Source: Favolaschia claudopus (lineage: Eukaryota; Basidiomycota; Agaricomycetes; Agaricales; Mycenaceae). Taken from it: 64,000 nt of DNA. Of the stretch, positions 11,701 through 22,471 are shown one piece after another. Below the pieces are notes generated by a model, which was not told where the DNA came from, did not search any database, and worked only from the letters and a program-made list of their open reading frames with translations. The stretch spans positions 2,852,001-2,916,000 of the forward strand of contig JAWWNJ010000001.1 in the NCBI GenBank assembly GCA_037176885.1. Reading direction: 5' to 3'. Every line of letters starts with the position of its first letter. The stretch's first letter is position 1. The position numbers and the translations under genes were made by a program.

Positions 11701-12239
11701 CGAGGTCTGGAATCCCGCAAGATCGTCATTGTTGCAGGCATTTGTGAGCATCCAGGGACTCGTTCTCGTTAAAGAGCCGTCAGTAGATTTGACTGGACGA
11801 CATGTATTCTGCTCACACTTCACCTTCCTAGCTGGTTTTGCGAGCCTGCGTACGAGAAGCTTCGAGGCACACCAGATGGCATCGTTAACAGGTGAAGTCT
11901 GGAAGTGCTGTACTAGATTCAATGTTGATCTTGCTATCCGACAGTCGATTGTACAACGAAAAGGCCTTTGTGTTATCTCGCGGATTTGTTCGCCGTGCTC
12001 TTGAGCTCCCGCCTGGTGGGCTTGAATCAGAAATCGATTGGCTGTATCGCCGGAATGGGCGCCTCGACAAACTGATCACGAACTCGCAGCGGCTCATCGA
12101 GAAGAGCAAGAGCGCATCAGACAGTTCTGAAGACTCTCAGGATGACCCTGAGCTGGCTGTGCCTCGTCTGAGCGAAGGGGGAATTTTAGCCCTGGATCGG
12201 ATATTGACGAAATTAATCAACCTACAAACGCAGTCTTGA
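8720..12239 (+). CDS. UBE2O-like large E2 ubiquitin-conjugating enzyme
   Basis: Start ATG at 8720 (MASPRILTK, then an intron with donor gtccca). About a dozen exons follow. The first two thirds hold repeated SH3-like beta segments (RYAEV-type [54 protein letters not shown]), as in the conserved regions of UBE2O. The C-terminal part holds the UBC core: [16 protein letters not shown], then [20 protein letters not shown] with the catalytic Cys in VCLSILGTW, and a C-terminal helical tail. UBE2O is a hybrid E2/E3 that binds and modifies its own substrates; that role is known for the animal and plant proteins and is inferred here. The core is assembled through a 7-nt exon at 11581-11587. Stop at 12237-12239. 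Confidence 0.88.
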
Positions 12240-12742
12240 CTCTTCTCATTTTCTTTCCTCATACGCGCTGGCACACTGTATCGATATACAATCTGTTGTA
12301 CTTGTACATAGGTATGGATCAGGGGACCATGGTTTTTTGGTTTACATTCTCGTTCACGAGTCGATTCGTGCTTTCAGGTTGCAGCCCTCATTAACGAGCT
12401 CATTGCTCAGATCACAGACGCTCCAATAACTTGTGGGCACTCAAATCTCAAATGAGCGGAGTTGTTGTGGGTCTCACAGCAGTGACGTCTGGGATCCGAG
12501 TAAATCAAACATAAGGTTACCTTGAATACTACGAATAGGTAGTATTGGACTTGAACGGCTGAATCAAGAGCGCTGAATGGCAATCTCTGTTATTCGCGAT
12601 CGTTTCTACGCGAGCGACGCGTTTCAACCGCGTATCAACTTGGAGTAATCACATGTCGGACGTATATATACCGCTTCTCTTCCTCCGTCCCGTACCAGTA
12701 CTATCACCTTGTACCACCACTTGCCACCACCAAGTCTTCACT
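12240..12742. promoter_or_regulatory. Intergenic region with TATA box and small hairpin
   Basis: The region contains an inverted repeat at 12525-12546 (AATACTAC, loop GAATAG, GTAGTATT) and a TATATATA box at 12663-12670, followed by a pyrimidine-rich leader up to the ATG at 12743. This looks like a strong core promoter for the downstream gene. No coding signal is seen. Confidence 0.45.
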
Positions 12743-13559
12743 ATGGCCGTACCTGAAAGCGTTTCCATCCGCGACCTCTCTGGCAAATTCGTCATGGTTC
12801 GTCGTTTTCGCACAATGAGTTCTGGCTCTGATTAATTGGCATATCAGAACAAGAGCCTGAGCGGCGAGACAGACAGGCTCCTTATGCTCCAAGGGATAGG
12901 CTGGATAAAGCGCAAGATCATCGCTACTGCTACTGTCACCTTGGCCATCAAGCACTACAAGGACGATGCAGGCGTTGAGAAGATTGACATCGACCAAGTA
13001 AGCCGCGGCGATCTCGTGAATCCAGGGGTACTCACGCCTTGAAGACTCTCACTGGAGGAATTCCTGCAACCAGAGAAGAAAGGACTCTGACTTGGACTGA
13101 TCGTAAGACCAAGGACAACCTCTTTGGTCCCGTCATCGGCAAGTCGAGGTATGTGGGTTGCCTTCCTGAATGACTTGGACCTGACTTTGTTTCCAGGCGC
13201 TGCCAGGTTGCGGAACTTGAGGAAGAGTTCCTCAAGAAGGATTGGACCCCCGACACTGTCGAGGCCGGAGTTGTCCACTCTTACGTGGAAAGCGACACCG
13301 CAGAGAGCGGCGCCACCTGGAATGCTACCCAGGTGCGGTCGCTTTTCTGTAGTTGATTTTTGACTCACAAGATTTGCGAATCTCTAGACCTGGGGTATCC
13401 AGGTCATCAACGGGGAAAGACGCCACGCCAGGAATGTGAGATTTGTAGCTTCGGACGGCGAAGTTATCGAAACCCTGCTTGTGTACGATTACCGTGAGTT
13501 GGAGACAGAAAGCCAGATCGTATACAAGTACTCATCGGTTTACAGTGGGTTCGCTCTAA
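12743..13559 (+). CDS. Small conserved fungal protein, lipocalin-like pattern
   Basis: Start ATG at 12743 (MAVPESVSIRDLSGKFVM), then an intron with donor gttcgt and NKSLSGETDRLLMLQGIGW. Six exons follow through DIDQTLTGGIPATREERTL, GPVIGKSRR, WTPDTVEAGVVHSYVE, TWGIQVINGERRHARNVRF and a short last exon ending in YDYLGSL at the TAA 13557-13559. The pattern (SLSxxTDxxLxLQGIGW, HYKDDAGVEKIDIDQ, WGxxxINGERR) recurs in a fungal family of about 180-190 residues that I recall as unnamed; alternating short strands suggest a lipocalin/FABP-like barrel, but this is inference. A TATATATA box 73 bp upstream suggests high expression. It converges on the RecQ gene with 61 bp between the stops. Confidence 0.75.
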
Positions 13560-13620
13560 GACGAAATTGTATGTGTAGCAAATGTACCCAATACCTTGCA
13601 TCTAGGATATGCGTGCTAGT

Positions 13621-16471
13621 TCAGTCCGAGTCTGACAGTTCAATAATCTCACTATTCGTATTCGTTACTATCGGCTTGGGGTCGGTCCGCCTCTTTTTGA
13701 GAGGCGGATCTCGCATTGTGTACGTCCATTCGGGAAGTTCTAACTCCGGATCTGAGTCATCGATCGCTTCGGGCAGTGGTTTCTGGTTATGGGGTGTAAT
13801 GGGCGGCTGCATAGGCTCATCGTCTTCGATGATAAAATCATCCAGATCGTCCTCCTCTTCTTCTTCGTCTGAACTTGGGGCTTGACGCTTCCGTTTTCCA
13901 GATGAAGTTTCGCCTTTGCTGGAGCCCGCCTTCGCGGTCTTGGCTCTAGTTTTGCGTACCGCTATCTGGAAATCACATTCAATTCTTGGGTCTTGCAGGG
14001 TCTTGACACGGTCCCGAGGTATGCGCGTAAGCCGCATAGCAAGCGGACCCGTTTTCAAGTATACGATCGTGGAGTACGCCGTCGAGTGATATTCTTCCAC
14101 CAAATATCTTCGAACAAGCAGTTCAATGAGCAGAATCTCCGCTTCCTATGTTCCCCTCATGAGTAACGCGTGCACCAATCTGGAAAACCAGTAGCCGACT
14201 TACATCCTTCTTCAGGTTGACCTTCCCGCCGCACACAACGTCCAAATCTAAATCGAGCTTGTTCTTCTCTCGGCCTTTGCCCTTGCGCCCGCCAGTCGAC
14301 GAGGCGGCACCGCCGTTTCCGCGAGCGAGATCCGCCAGCATGGTGAGTGTCAACTGACGGTCTGCGTGGGCAAAGTCTGCAACCTTCAGTAGTTGCCACG
14401 CCTCGAATGTTACATCCCGGCGAGCAAAACTGTCCGCCTTGCGTGTGCAGTTGTCGCAGTGCCCGCACGGCGCAAGCGCATTGGAATCCTCCGTCGCCCA
14501 TGATGACATCGAAAGTTGGGAGGAGTGCGAAAAATACCTGTCGAGTCGCGTAAAGGTTTGTGTTCTTGAATGGACTAGGAACGTACTTTGCAAAGCCTAT
14601 CTTCCGGCACTCTACCATATTCTGGGCAAAACTCAGCATTCCTTGCACTACGTAAAAGAATGAACTTTGTCAACAGGTGAGGGTCAAGAGAAGAGAAATA
14701 CGTTTGGAAGATCCGTCCCTCTCTGTTGCCATCATCGACGCGATATGGGAAAAGTCAGCGGGACGATAGTACAGAACACAATCCGAATCTTTGCCATCGC
14801 GTCCCGCTCGCCCAGACTCTTGATAATAACCATCCATTGATTTCTGAAGCGGATTAATACTTTGATCTTTGATATAAACCGAAGGCAACCACGCACAGAA
14901 AGAGAGTGATGGAGAACGAAGCGCACGTCACCTTTGTCGATACCGAGTCCGAAAGCTGCGATTGAGAGTATCAGCGGCGGGATCTTTGGTGAAAGCCAAC
15001 ATAAAAGCTACCAATAGTGGCACAGACAACCTGAATCGCTCCTTTCCTCCATTGACGGTGTAACGACTCCTTTTCTTCGTCCTTTCTCTCCGCGTGATAT
15101 ACACCTGTCTTGATCTTGCCACCGCTCTCTTGTCTGAGGCCATCCGCTACACGCTCAGCGTCCTTCCTTGTGGCGCAATATATGATCCCAGTTTGGTTTG
15201 GATGGTGTTTCAGGATGTAGTCTTTCATTGTGGTGATCTGGGCGGCTGCAGCAGAGGGTTTGAGGAGGACCTTGTAGTGGAGATTCTTGCGATATAACGG
15301 GGCAGAAAAGTAGACTGTGGCACCGGACTTTGCATTCGTGCCATCAACTACGGCTTTCATTCCTAGCGTCTTGAGTAGATCCTGCAGAACTTTGGGCGGA
15401 CAGGTGGCAGATAGCGCCATGATGGGAACGCGGGGGAAATTTTGACGGAGGATGTGCAGCTTTTGGTAATCGGGTCTGCTATGTAGATGAGCAGGATACA
15501 TACAGTGTGAAATGAACCCGACCGAAAGTCATGCCCAAGCTGGGAAACGCAATGAGCCTCATCTATCACTATACGAGCTAGAATTTAGTCAGAGGTTGGT
15601 AGTTATCACACGAGGACGTTCAAACCAAGCTGAGCACCGTCGGAAAGCTTTTGTAACATAGCTAGAAACGATTTGCTCTTTGCTATTTTCTCGGGCTATT
15701 TGTTAAACGAAAATCGAGGTGAGAAACAGACACATATATCCACAACAGCACAGACCGTTACATAGCACAGTTTGATTTCTTTACCGCCTGAAAGTCGTCT
15801 GTTGCCCATTGCCACCAGCCGATCATGGATTTCGCGAGCCTCTGCCTTTGGGGTTCCGCCAGTCAATTTCACTGCTTCCACGCCAGCTTCTCGCAAGTGG
15901 AGAATCTGATCCGTTATGAGAGCGATTAACGGCGACACAACCAAAGTGCAACCCGGGCTCAGTAGGGCAGGAAGTTGATAAGTCAGACTCTTTCCGCCAC
16001 CAGTGGGCATGACCACTACAATGTCACGCCGATCCATGTTCGCGTTGCAAACGCTGGCGACTAGTTGGTTAGCAGCGAGTATGAGCATAGCCGGAAACAG
16101 CACCCTTGCTGGCAGAGTCGAAAGTTATCAATTTTGAACACTTTTTTCATCTGAAACTTGAGTTCGCCGGACCATTCGAAATCCTCCGACATGTAATCAA
16201 CGCCACCGACGGCCTTTCCTTTCCCTTTGGCATTGGGAGGGGCAGCGGCTTGCTCATATTCATCGAAGAGTTTCTGCCGCTCCTCGTGACGCAGCTTGCG
16301 GAGCTCTTTAAGCTTGGAGATTTCGTCGTCGATATTGCTGAGTTCTGCATCTAATTTGGCAATCTCCTGGTCTAGCAGCTGTTTGCGTTGATAGGTAGGT
16401 CCGCCATGGTAGCCGTTGGTAGTAGTAGTTCGGGAGCTTGAGCCCGCGGCATTATACGATGCTGCAGACAT
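13621..16471 (-). CDS. RecQ-family DNA helicase, RECQ1-like
   Basis: Start ATG at 16471 ([10 protein letters not shown]); an in-frame ATG lies 12 nt upstream. A coiled-coil segment rich in E/K/L (about residues 30-80) precedes the helicase. Motifs in order: [17 protein letters not shown] (Walker A), [14 protein letters not shown] (Ia), [10 protein letters not shown] (II), [10 protein letters not shown] (III), [13 protein letters not shown] (IV), then [13 protein letters not shown] (VI) and the RQC zinc ligands CGHCDNC. The layout, with an N-terminal coiled coil and an RQC but no HRDC, is that of RECQ1. The tail is acidic then basic and ends [10 protein letters not shown]. Such 3'-5' helicases unwind forks and recombination intermediates in the nucleus. 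The aromatic-rich loop after motif II reads QLGHDF rather than QWGHDF; see findings. Confidence 0.9.
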
Positions 16472-16803
16472 CTCTAGTATCATGGGCAACTTTCGGGAGT
16501 CAGAAGCGAAGCAGACAGATCTCAATAGGTAGCGTACATCGTCGGATCCAACATGGTCGGAATTCCAGACCATGGGCAAAGGGTTGAGCGAGATGAACGC
16601 GTGTCTAGACGCGTCGATGTAAGAGACGATATCGGAGCAACGTCGAAAGTCGAGGAAAAGTCGGAGACTTGGCTGAATTCGAAGCCCCGAATTCGAAACA
16701 GCGCGTAAAGAGCGAGTGTCACAGTGTGACGAATGTGACATGTAACACGGGATCGCGGTAAGTCGCGGCTATAATGTCCGCAGTCTGCTTGAACGCTCCC
16801 ACC
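16472..16803. promoter_or_regulatory. Divergent promoter with GTCACA-G-TGTGAC palindrome
   Basis: This 332-bp gap separates the head-to-head RecQ and LCCL genes. At 16718-16730 it holds GTCACA, G, TGTGAC, a near-perfect palindrome, and a further TGTGACA at 16734-16740. The same arms recur at 34938-34950 and 32802-32815. Confidence 0.45.
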
Positions 16804-18952
16804 ATGCAGTCGACCGACTCGGAGGCGAGCTCGTCGTCCAGCTCCACCCACACACCCCATCTCGCTTCAAATCAGCCGTCTAACTCGAAAGCCCCTCTTG
16901 AGAATTTTGATATCGAATACGCAGGCGTACCAGAAACTCTTGCACCTCGACGGAACTGGCTATCTACCCGACTTCGTCAACAATCATCCAGCCACCCCCG
17001 CATATCCAGGGTTTTCCGATGGTTGAAAGGACCTAGGCCAAAAGTCGACCTCCCAGGTCTGTAGTCGACCCCATGCGCAAAACTGCGTTAATCCATGCCT
17101 TTGGACTCTCAGATCCCAAACCCTTCCTTGATGTTGACCTCAAACTCCGCAAGTTTCGCGTCGTAATGCCTATAGAATCAACATGGCTCCGTGTAACACG
17201 ATTCTTCCCCAATTACTGGGTCTACGCCATCTTGTCTGCAGCCTATATCATTGCTTTCGCCTTCTTTGCGCGTGCGCAATGGTTTCAAACGCCCGCGGAC
17301 TCCTTCATCGGGTGCACTTCCACTTACTGGTTGGCCGAAAATGGGTGCGGCCTTGATGGTCAAAACTGTGCCCCCTTTGATGGGTCCCTCGAGTGAGCAT
17401 GTTTCCAATTCGTGTACTCTGTTGTTGAGTCAAATAAAATCACAGCTTCCGATGTCCTGCACAGTGCTCTACCACGATTTTGGCCAATCCCCGGGCCGTT
17501 GGCGCCCAAAAACCTGCCTTTGTTCCTCTAATCGTAGGAGGTGGCGACTCGAACAGAACTTACCGGGGAGACAGCTTCATTTGCGCAGCTGCCATCCAAG
17601 CGTGAGTTTTTAACAATTTCGTTTCAACCTTGTGTTGCTCACCGATTCTATGTTCCTAGCGGTGTCATTAGCAATTCTCGAGGTGGTTGCGGAACGCTCG
17701 ATCTGACTGGAAATTTTACCAATTTCCTTTCTACATCCGGACACGGTCTAAACTCCATAGGTTTCCCGACAGTTTTCCCCCTCTCATTCCGGTTTCGTGA
17801 CAGAACGACACTGCACGATTGTGCTGACAACCGAGACTATGCTCTGGCGTTCAACGCTATAATCACCGCCTCTCTGTTCCTGATTCTTCGACCCAAACCC
17901 ATCATCTTGTTTTGGAGTCTGGTATGTATCGGCTACTGGCACATCGTTCTCTTCTCGCAACCTCGTGGCCCTCCTCCTCCTCTCGATACCGCGTTCGGCA
18001 CTTTCCTCCCCGCACTATTCATAGCTTACGCCTTTTGGCGGTTGGCGTTCCGTTTCTGTCTCCCAGCATTCCGAAAAATGCCTATCGAGGCCATGGTCTT
18101 GTATCTTCTGCCTTTCTGGGTCGGAATTTTAGCTGGGCAAACGACCGACAGGCTGCCCCTACAGCGGCTGACTGCCTCAGACCTCACCAAAAGATCTGGG
18201 GCCATAACCACGCTCGTGGTAATTGTCCTCATCATTGCGGCCGTCGCTGTGAACCAGCTTCGAGTATTCCGAAAGACTGGGTGGCTCCCGTACTATCTTG
18301 GGTGGTACCTAATTGGCGGCCTTGTTGTCCTTGTTCTCTCGCAACTCCCTGGACTCAGCTTGCGCATCCATCATTACTTCCTCGCGATCATTCTCATGCC
18401 AGGGACTGGACTTCCGACCAGGGTGTCAGCCATCGCTCAGGGATATCTCCTTGGGCTCTTCCTCAATGGTGCGGCAGCGTATGGTTTCGATCCTATACTG
18501 CAGACGGCGGCAGATGTAAGTATATCGTGTGTGATACGCCGAAAATATCTCATATATTCTTGCATCCGCAGCTTCAACAGGACGCTGTAATTGGAACCGA
18601 GATACCAACATTCCTTACTAATTCCTCGACCTACAATACCACCATCCCATTCGTCGATCAGACACTTTTCTGGGGTGCTTTGCCACCTAACTGGGACGGG
18701 TTTTCCCTGCTTGTGGATGACGTAGAGCGATATGTCGGCTCTGCCCTCAACTTCTCACTCGCGGCATTCGATCCAAATGTACAACATTTCTTCAGACTTG
18801 CTGTACGTCTTCTATCATCTCTATCCCTGTTGCTCAGCTCATGACTCTGTGTTCAATAGCTTACATCAGGTGGGAGCACGGGTGACTTTACGAACGCCGC
18901 CACACTATATCCTAACGGAACCTGGGTCAATCCAAGACCAGGACGTAGTTGA
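16804..18952 (+). CDS. LCCL-domain multispanning membrane protein
   Basis: ATG 16804 has the better context (cccaccATGc); an in-frame ATG at 16774 would add 10 residues. After a Ser-rich cytosolic segment an intron joins KVDL to PKPFLDVDLKLRKF. A transmembrane helix (YWVYAILSAAYIIAFAFFA) precedes the LCCL domain: WLAENGCGLDGQNC, FRCPAQC, GDSFICAAAIQAGVISNSRG and GGCGTLDLTG, with the paired cysteines. The second half holds about seven hydrophobic helices (LFLILRPKPIILFWSLV, FLPALFIAYAFW, AITTLVVIVLIIAAV and others). The last exon reads LTSGGSTGDFTNAATL and ends at TGA 18950-18952. Fungal LCCL proteins of this shape are conserved but not well understood; the LCCL domain is thought to be luminal or extracellular. 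Confidence 0.88.
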
Positions 18953-19154
18953 ACTTGTCGATTCTGGGTTGGGTACGATTATGGACGTTGTAAATACATA
19001 TATAGATATAATTTGATATAAAACGGTATAACACCACATTATAGCGTGGCCTGCAGCAGGATTTCGAATTTCTGCTGCGAAACAATGTTTGTTTTTGTGT
19101 ACCATATCCCTTTGATCACCTTCACCACCGCGTCCAAGCGTCTTACCGTCACTC

Positions 19155-22100
19155 ATGGCCCGCCGGAAGCGCATCCTCGATGATGGAGACGACTCGGACG
19201 CTTCTTACGACTCAGAAAACGATGACTTGGACCCTAGTGAAAGCGCCGACGCCCGAGCCGAGCGCCATCTTTTCCAAAACCCGTATCAACGCAAAAGAAG
19301 ACGGGTCAGTGAGGACGAGGAAGATGGGCTTGAGGCTAATCTCGTGCCTCGAAGACAATCTGCACGGCGTAACAATTGGACCAAGGCGCCGGCATTTGTC
19401 TCCGGCGACGCGTCTAAACCATCTACCTCAAAAATGGACGTCGACGACCCACAAGAAGAAGAAGAAGAGAGCGAGGATGGCGAGTCTGACAATGACAATG
19501 AGGGCGACTCAGACGATTCTGATCAGTCTGAACCTTCCAGGCCCCCGTCTCCTCGCGTCCGGGAAGAAGATGAGGAAAACGAGCCTCCTCAGTTTGGCGG
19601 TTTAGGCTCTGGATCCCGCCAGCCGCAGGATGAAGTTGACTCTCCCATGCCCATGCTCGGCCAGTCTAAGGCTGGGATAGGCATCGGCTCGAAAGGCGGG
19701 ATCGGTTCGAAAGGAGGGATCGGTTCGTCGCATAGTGGTTCCTCCGGGACGTTCTCCAAGGGCGGACTAGGCTCCGCATTTGCCGCGTCCGGAATGGCGG
19801 CATTCTCTAAAGCTGGAGACAACACAGACGGTCCTACTTCTGCCCCCACCCATGCCAAAGCTGGACTCGGTTCTGCCTCACGCGCGCCTCCTCCTCCTAC
19901 GCCAGATGATGTCCCCTCAGCTTTTGGTAGCCGCAGCAGGGCGTCATTCGTCCGAGATAACTCGTCTTCCCGACCAGCGACGCCCCTCAATGCGGCTGAG
20001 CAAGCCCATTTCAACAAAATCCAGGGCTCGGTTGGTGCTCGACTTCTTGCAAAGATGGGCTGGCAGAGCGGCACGGGTCTCGGAGCTTCCGGGGAAGGTA
20101 TCGTAACGCCTGTGGAAAGCAAACTCAGACCGCAGAAGATGGGTATGGGTTTTCGTGGGTTTAAGGAAAAAACGGAGCAGTCCAAGGCAGAGGCGCGGCG
20201 TCGGGGTGAGGTGGTCAGTGATGATGAGGCTCCTCCCGAGGTGCGGCGAGCAAGGAGGAAGGATAAAGAGGCGAAGGAGAAACGGTCCGATGTGTGGAAA
20301 CGACCGAAGAAAGTCAAGACGAAGGTGGAGCACAAGACGTACGAGCAAATCGTTGCGGAGGCGGGGCAAGATACCCCAGTATCGTCTGGGATTGGTCAGA
20401 TCATCGATGCGACCGGGGCTGTCGTACGTGATTCCTTGTACAAAGTGTGCATCGACTGCTAACGCTGTGTGTTTAGCCTCGGGAGGTTTCCTCGTTGGCG
20501 GATATCTCGCTAAACACCTGGTCACCATCGAACGACCCAACACGCATCCCCGAAGTCCGACATAACATACGACTCATAGCTGATGCTTGCAAGACCGACC
20601 TTGATGGTCTTGCTCGTGAGGCGAAGGCGTTGGACGAGCGCAAAAAATGGATTGTTCACGAAGACGCTCGTCTTCGAAAGAAAGTCCAGGACGAAGCAGA
20701 TTGTCCGTCCTATCTCTCTCAGTTTGCACCTGTATCTTCATTCTCATGGTATTATAGTGATTGCTCGATTGCAGCAAGTGCAAATCGTTGCTAACGAGAT
20801 AGATACAAAGTCGAAGGAGCTTGCGTCTGTGTATGAAGTCTCTCTCGAGGAATTCTCGCCTCTATTTTACAAGCTCGTCGACCAATTTTCACGAGAATTT
20901 GAGCGGTATAGGCTTGATGAGATCGTTGTTGCTGCTATTGCGCCTTTGGTAACAAGTCTGGCTAACCCCCCGCTTTTGAGATACTGACTATGCCCCCAGG
21001 TCCGTCGAATGGTCGCCTCGTGGGATCCGCTGGACGCGCCGATGGTCTTCCTCACCACTTTTCGAAGTTGGAGGCGAGCCCTCAGAGTCAGTACGGTCGA
21101 GGACAAGCCAGCACAGACTCAAGTTGACGTCTACGGATCCAAAACTACTACTGTTGCGCATCTTGACCTGTAAGTTGCCAATTCTCTGACTATCAAAAAT
21201 CATTGCTCATGGTCAGCGCAGGGAGAAGCCCATGACACCCTTCGAAAGCCTGCTTTGGAATGTATGGCTTCCGAAAGTACGAACGTCAATCAACAATGAC
21301 TGGAACCCGCAAACTCCTCAATCGGCCGTGAAACTCTATGAAGCATGGTCCTCGTTCTTACCGCCGTTCATACGCGATAATCTACTGGATCAGCTAATAC
21401 TTCCCAAAGTCAAGAAAGCTGTAGCAGATTGGAGTCCGAGGCGGGCGGCAGTATCTCTAAGGAGCATTGTCTTTCCTTGGCTTCCTCACTTGGGTTTGAG
21501 GATAGAAGACGTGCTCGGCGATGCCCAGCGGAAGGTGAAGGGTCTACTCCGAAGTTGGAGCGTTGGCGATGATTTCCCGGACGACTTGGGCAATTGGCGG
21601 GAGGTTTTCGACGCTGGTGAATGGGACGCAATGCTCCTGAAATACATCGTCCCCAAGCTTGGCGCTTCGCTCCGCGAAGACTTCCGCGTCAATCCCAGGG
21701 ACCAAGTCATGACGCCGCTGACGAATGTCCTTCAATGGGCAGACTCAATCCGGTCCTCCATCTTCTCCCAAATCTTGGAAACTGAGTTCTTCCCCAAGTG
21801 GCTTGATGTCCTGCACATCTGGCTAATTCAACCCAGAGTTAGTTTTGAGGAGGTAGCGCAGTGGTACTCCTTCTGGAAAGGCTCGTTTCCCGAAAAAGTG
21901 CAGAATATGGGTGGTGTCGCACGGGGCTTCACGCGTGGGCTGCAGCTCATGAACAAGGCTATTGAGCTGGGTCCTGATGCCCCGACGCGGCTACCGCGAC
22001 CGGACTTCCGCGCAGAGCAGGCAGTTTCCGCGCCGAGTACGCCTGGGCGGAATGGGACGCCTCGTGCGCCGCCACGTCCGTCGGCGAGGACGCAGGAGAT

Positions 22101-22335
22101 TACATTTCGGTCGATTGTGGAGGACTTTGCGGCGTCGCACAATCTGCTGTTTGTACCTACGGGACGTGCGCACGAGATCTCTCGTATGCCATTGTTCCGA
22201 GTCAGTCTCACTGCTGACGGGAAGGGCGGAATTCTTGTGTATATTCTCGACGACGCGGTCTGGGCACCAGTTGGGGATGACGGGACTTATCGAGCCATCT
22301 CCCTAGAGGACATGGTTTCAAGAGCAATTATGTAG
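19155..22335 (+). CDS. TFIP11/Ntr1-like G-patch spliceosome disassembly factor
   Basis: Start ATG at 19155 (MARRKRILDDGDDSDAS). The N-terminus is acidic with a Gly/Ser repeat (three GIGSKGG-like units near 19675-19730), then a G-patch (GARLLAKMGWQSGTGLGASG) that in this family activates the DEAH helicase Prp43. A helical GCFC/TIP domain follows: NTWSPSNDPTRIPEVRHNIR, KPMTPFESLLWNVWLPKVR and LYEAWSSFLPPFIRDNLLDQ. The C-terminal exon ends at 22335. Architecture and motifs match tuftelin-interacting protein 11, yeast Ntr1, which releases the lariat intron from the spliceosome in the nucleus. It is unusually relevant in a genome with so many introns. Tail-to-tail with the GH16 gene, 136 bp apart. 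Confidence 0.92.
19675..19730 (+). repeat. In-frame Gly-Ser-Lys repeat in the TFIP11-like gene
   Basis: Three adjacent in-frame units of about 15 bp encode GIGSKGG-like peptides (GIGIGSKGG, IGSKGG, IGSSHSG). The unit is close to GGGATCGGTTCGAAA. Such runs are prone to length change. Confidence 0.5.
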
Positions 22336-22471
22336 AACACTGTACAGCCAAAGCGACTGTGATGGAGATTTCCATGAATTAGTTCAACAAACTTACAAGT
22401 ACAACAAATGTATACAAAAAGGAAGGAGGGTCGGTCGTCACGACAAGTGTCCACGAGAGTCGATACAGGGA

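Noticed and set aside
12525..12546. Small hairpin as a terminator or small RNA
   Set aside because: An 8-bp stem alone, without a T run or transcript evidence, is not enough to call an RNA element.
19589..20335. Minus-strand frame of about 250 codons opposite the G-patch gene
   Set aside because: Covers exactly the G-patch and acidic exon of the TFIP11-like gene, whose motifs are clear on the plus strand.
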